Assembly: GCA_003662205.1 (NCBI GenBank)
Contig: QMXQ01000113.1
Coordinates: forward strand, 1-5,357
Reading direction: 5' to 3'
From: Candidatus Bathyarchaeota archaeon
GTDB taxonomy: Archaea > Thermoproteota > Bathyarchaeia > TCS64
DNA: 5,357 nucleotides
Part shown: positions 4,680-5,357 of the stretch, one piece after another
How the letters are laid out: each line of letters opens with the position of its first letter
Numbering within the stretch: the first letter of the stretch is position 1
Position numbers and translations under genes: made by a program
Notes under the pieces: model-generated
The model's input: only the letters and a program-made list of their open reading frames with translations
Databases searched by the model: none
What the model was told of the DNA's origin: nothing

Positions 4680-5357
4680 CTATAGCAGTATCCGCAGATC
4701 GTCGAGGGCCGCGAGGACCCGCCTCCCTCTCTCTGTGATCTTCAGGTATCGGCGCTTCCCCTCCGTGTAGGAGGTTATGAGGCCCCTCTTCTCCAGGTCG
4801 GAGAGGTGCTGGTAGATGGCCCCGAGGGTCATCTCCCGCCCCATGCTGTTCCAGAGATCGTAGCCGTAGGTCCTCCTGCGCTCTATCGTCCTCAGGATGC
4901 GCTCTTTGGTCGCCAGCCTCGAGCCGAGACCTGGAGACCGCCTCCGCCCGCTCAGGCTCCTCAGGATGTCGTCGGTCTTGAGCCCACTGCTGGTGATCAG
5001 GCTGACGACCGAGTCTCCGCGGTCCATCTCCCCAGACTCGACGAGCCTCCCTAGGCACGCTACCGTCGCGGCGCTCGCCGGCTCCGCGTAGATGCCCTCG
5101 GACCTCGCGATCTCCCTCTCCGCCGCCAGCATCTCCTCATCCGTGACGGATACGGAGCTGCCGTCCGACTCCCTCAGGGCTTTGAGGGCGGCGGCGCCGT
5201 AGATGGGAGACGCGACCCTGATGGCCGTCGCCTCCGTCGCTGCCCTATCCACGCTCACGGGCCGATCCTCGCCGAGCTTGAACGCCTCCGCGATGGGCGG
5301 GCACCCCGCCGCCTGCACGCCCACGAGCCGGGGCTTCTCGTCGATGACTCCCATCAC
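4680..5357 (-). CDS. thrC: Threonine synthase C-terminal part fused to a PadR-like winged helix; 5' part beyond the window
   Basis: The open frame enters from the right edge (the first GTG codon is internal, so the true start is outside) and ends in TAG at 4680-4682, leaving 225 residues. Residues 1 to about 135 are the C-terminal half of a fold-type II PLP enzyme of the threonine synthase type: PRLVGVQAAGCPPIAEAF, ATAIRVASPIYG, IYAEPASAATVA at 89-100, and the late ITSSGLKTDD at 121-130, where the Ser/Gly pair usually contacts the PLP ring nitrogen. Threonine synthase converts O-phosphohomoserine to threonine. After an Arg/Ser/Gly linker (137-149) comes a winged helix at about 150-215. It has GYDLW, recognition-helix region TLGAIYQHLSDLEKRGLI and wing ITSYTEGKRRYLKITERG, closest to the PadR pattern. 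The frame is continuous and the linker contains no ATG, GTG or TTG, so this is a true fusion rather than two genes. The extra domain suggests DNA binding tied to threonine or PLP-ligand state, but an oligomerisation role is also possible. Confidence 0.88.
   Translation of the reverse strand: MMGVIDEKPRLVGVQAAGCPPIAEAFKLGEDRPVSVDRAATEATAIRVASPIYGAAALKALRESDGSSVSVTDEEMLAAEREIARSEGIYAEPASAATVACLGRLVESGEMDRGDSVVSLITSSGLKTDDILRSLSGRRRSPGLGSRLATKERILRTIERRRTYGYDLWNSMGREMTLGAIYQHLSDLEKRGLITSYTEGKRRYLKITERGRRVLAALDDLRILL

Noticed and set aside
4900..4960. Two separate genes (threonine synthase and a PadR regulator) joined by a missed stop
   Set aside because: The frame runs through the linker with no stop and no ATG, GTG or TTG start before the winged helix. 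A frameshift artefact cannot be fully excluded, but nothing in the sequence suggests one.

Overview
This GC-rich window is archaeal. It carries a full-length RIO2 atypical kinase with its N-terminal winged helix, a predicted nucleotidyltransferase of the archaeal COG1665 type, an archaeal CitG-like protein, TATA boxes, and start codons that sit about 29 nt from those boxes (leaderless mRNAs). The lineage cannot be fixed from 5 kb. A GC-rich member of the TACK group (Bathyarchaeia-like) is a guess only.

Layout, left to right. A minus-strand nucleotidyltransferase gene runs off the left edge (1-911). A short divergent promoter with a self-complementary TATA box (937-944) separates it from a plus-strand CitG/TRP-dephospho-CoA synthase homologue (992-1927, or 953-1927 with the upstream ATG). 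That gene converges on the minus-strand rio2 gene (1924-2811), and the two stop codons share one CTAG. Upstream of rio2 on the same strand is a small membrane protein, an ECF-transporter S component (2837-3334). An 85-bp AT-rich divergent region then leads into a second, paralogous S component on the plus strand (3420-3950). Ten bases later comes a compact amidohydrolase-2 family hydrolase (3961-4677), which probably shares its mRNA. Two bases beyond it, converging, lies the C-terminal part of a threonine synthase fused to a PadR-like winged helix (4680-5357), which runs off the right edge.

The most interesting part is the divergent region 3335-3419. It holds two perfect palindromes of 18 and 22 bp with an identical 12-bp core. 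They are exactly 50 bp apart centre to centre, and each overlaps the TATA box and the TATA-to-start interval of one of the two S-component genes. This is what one repressor shutting both uptake genes would look like. The regulon would include the amidohydrolase, which suggests that an imported compound is processed by it. The substrate and the regulator are not identifiable from the window. No EcfA or EcfT genes are present, so the S components would have to use an energising module encoded elsewhere.

The window is almost fully coding. No RNA gene, CRISPR array, insertion sequence or clear terminator was seen, and no stretch over 300 bases lacks a gene.
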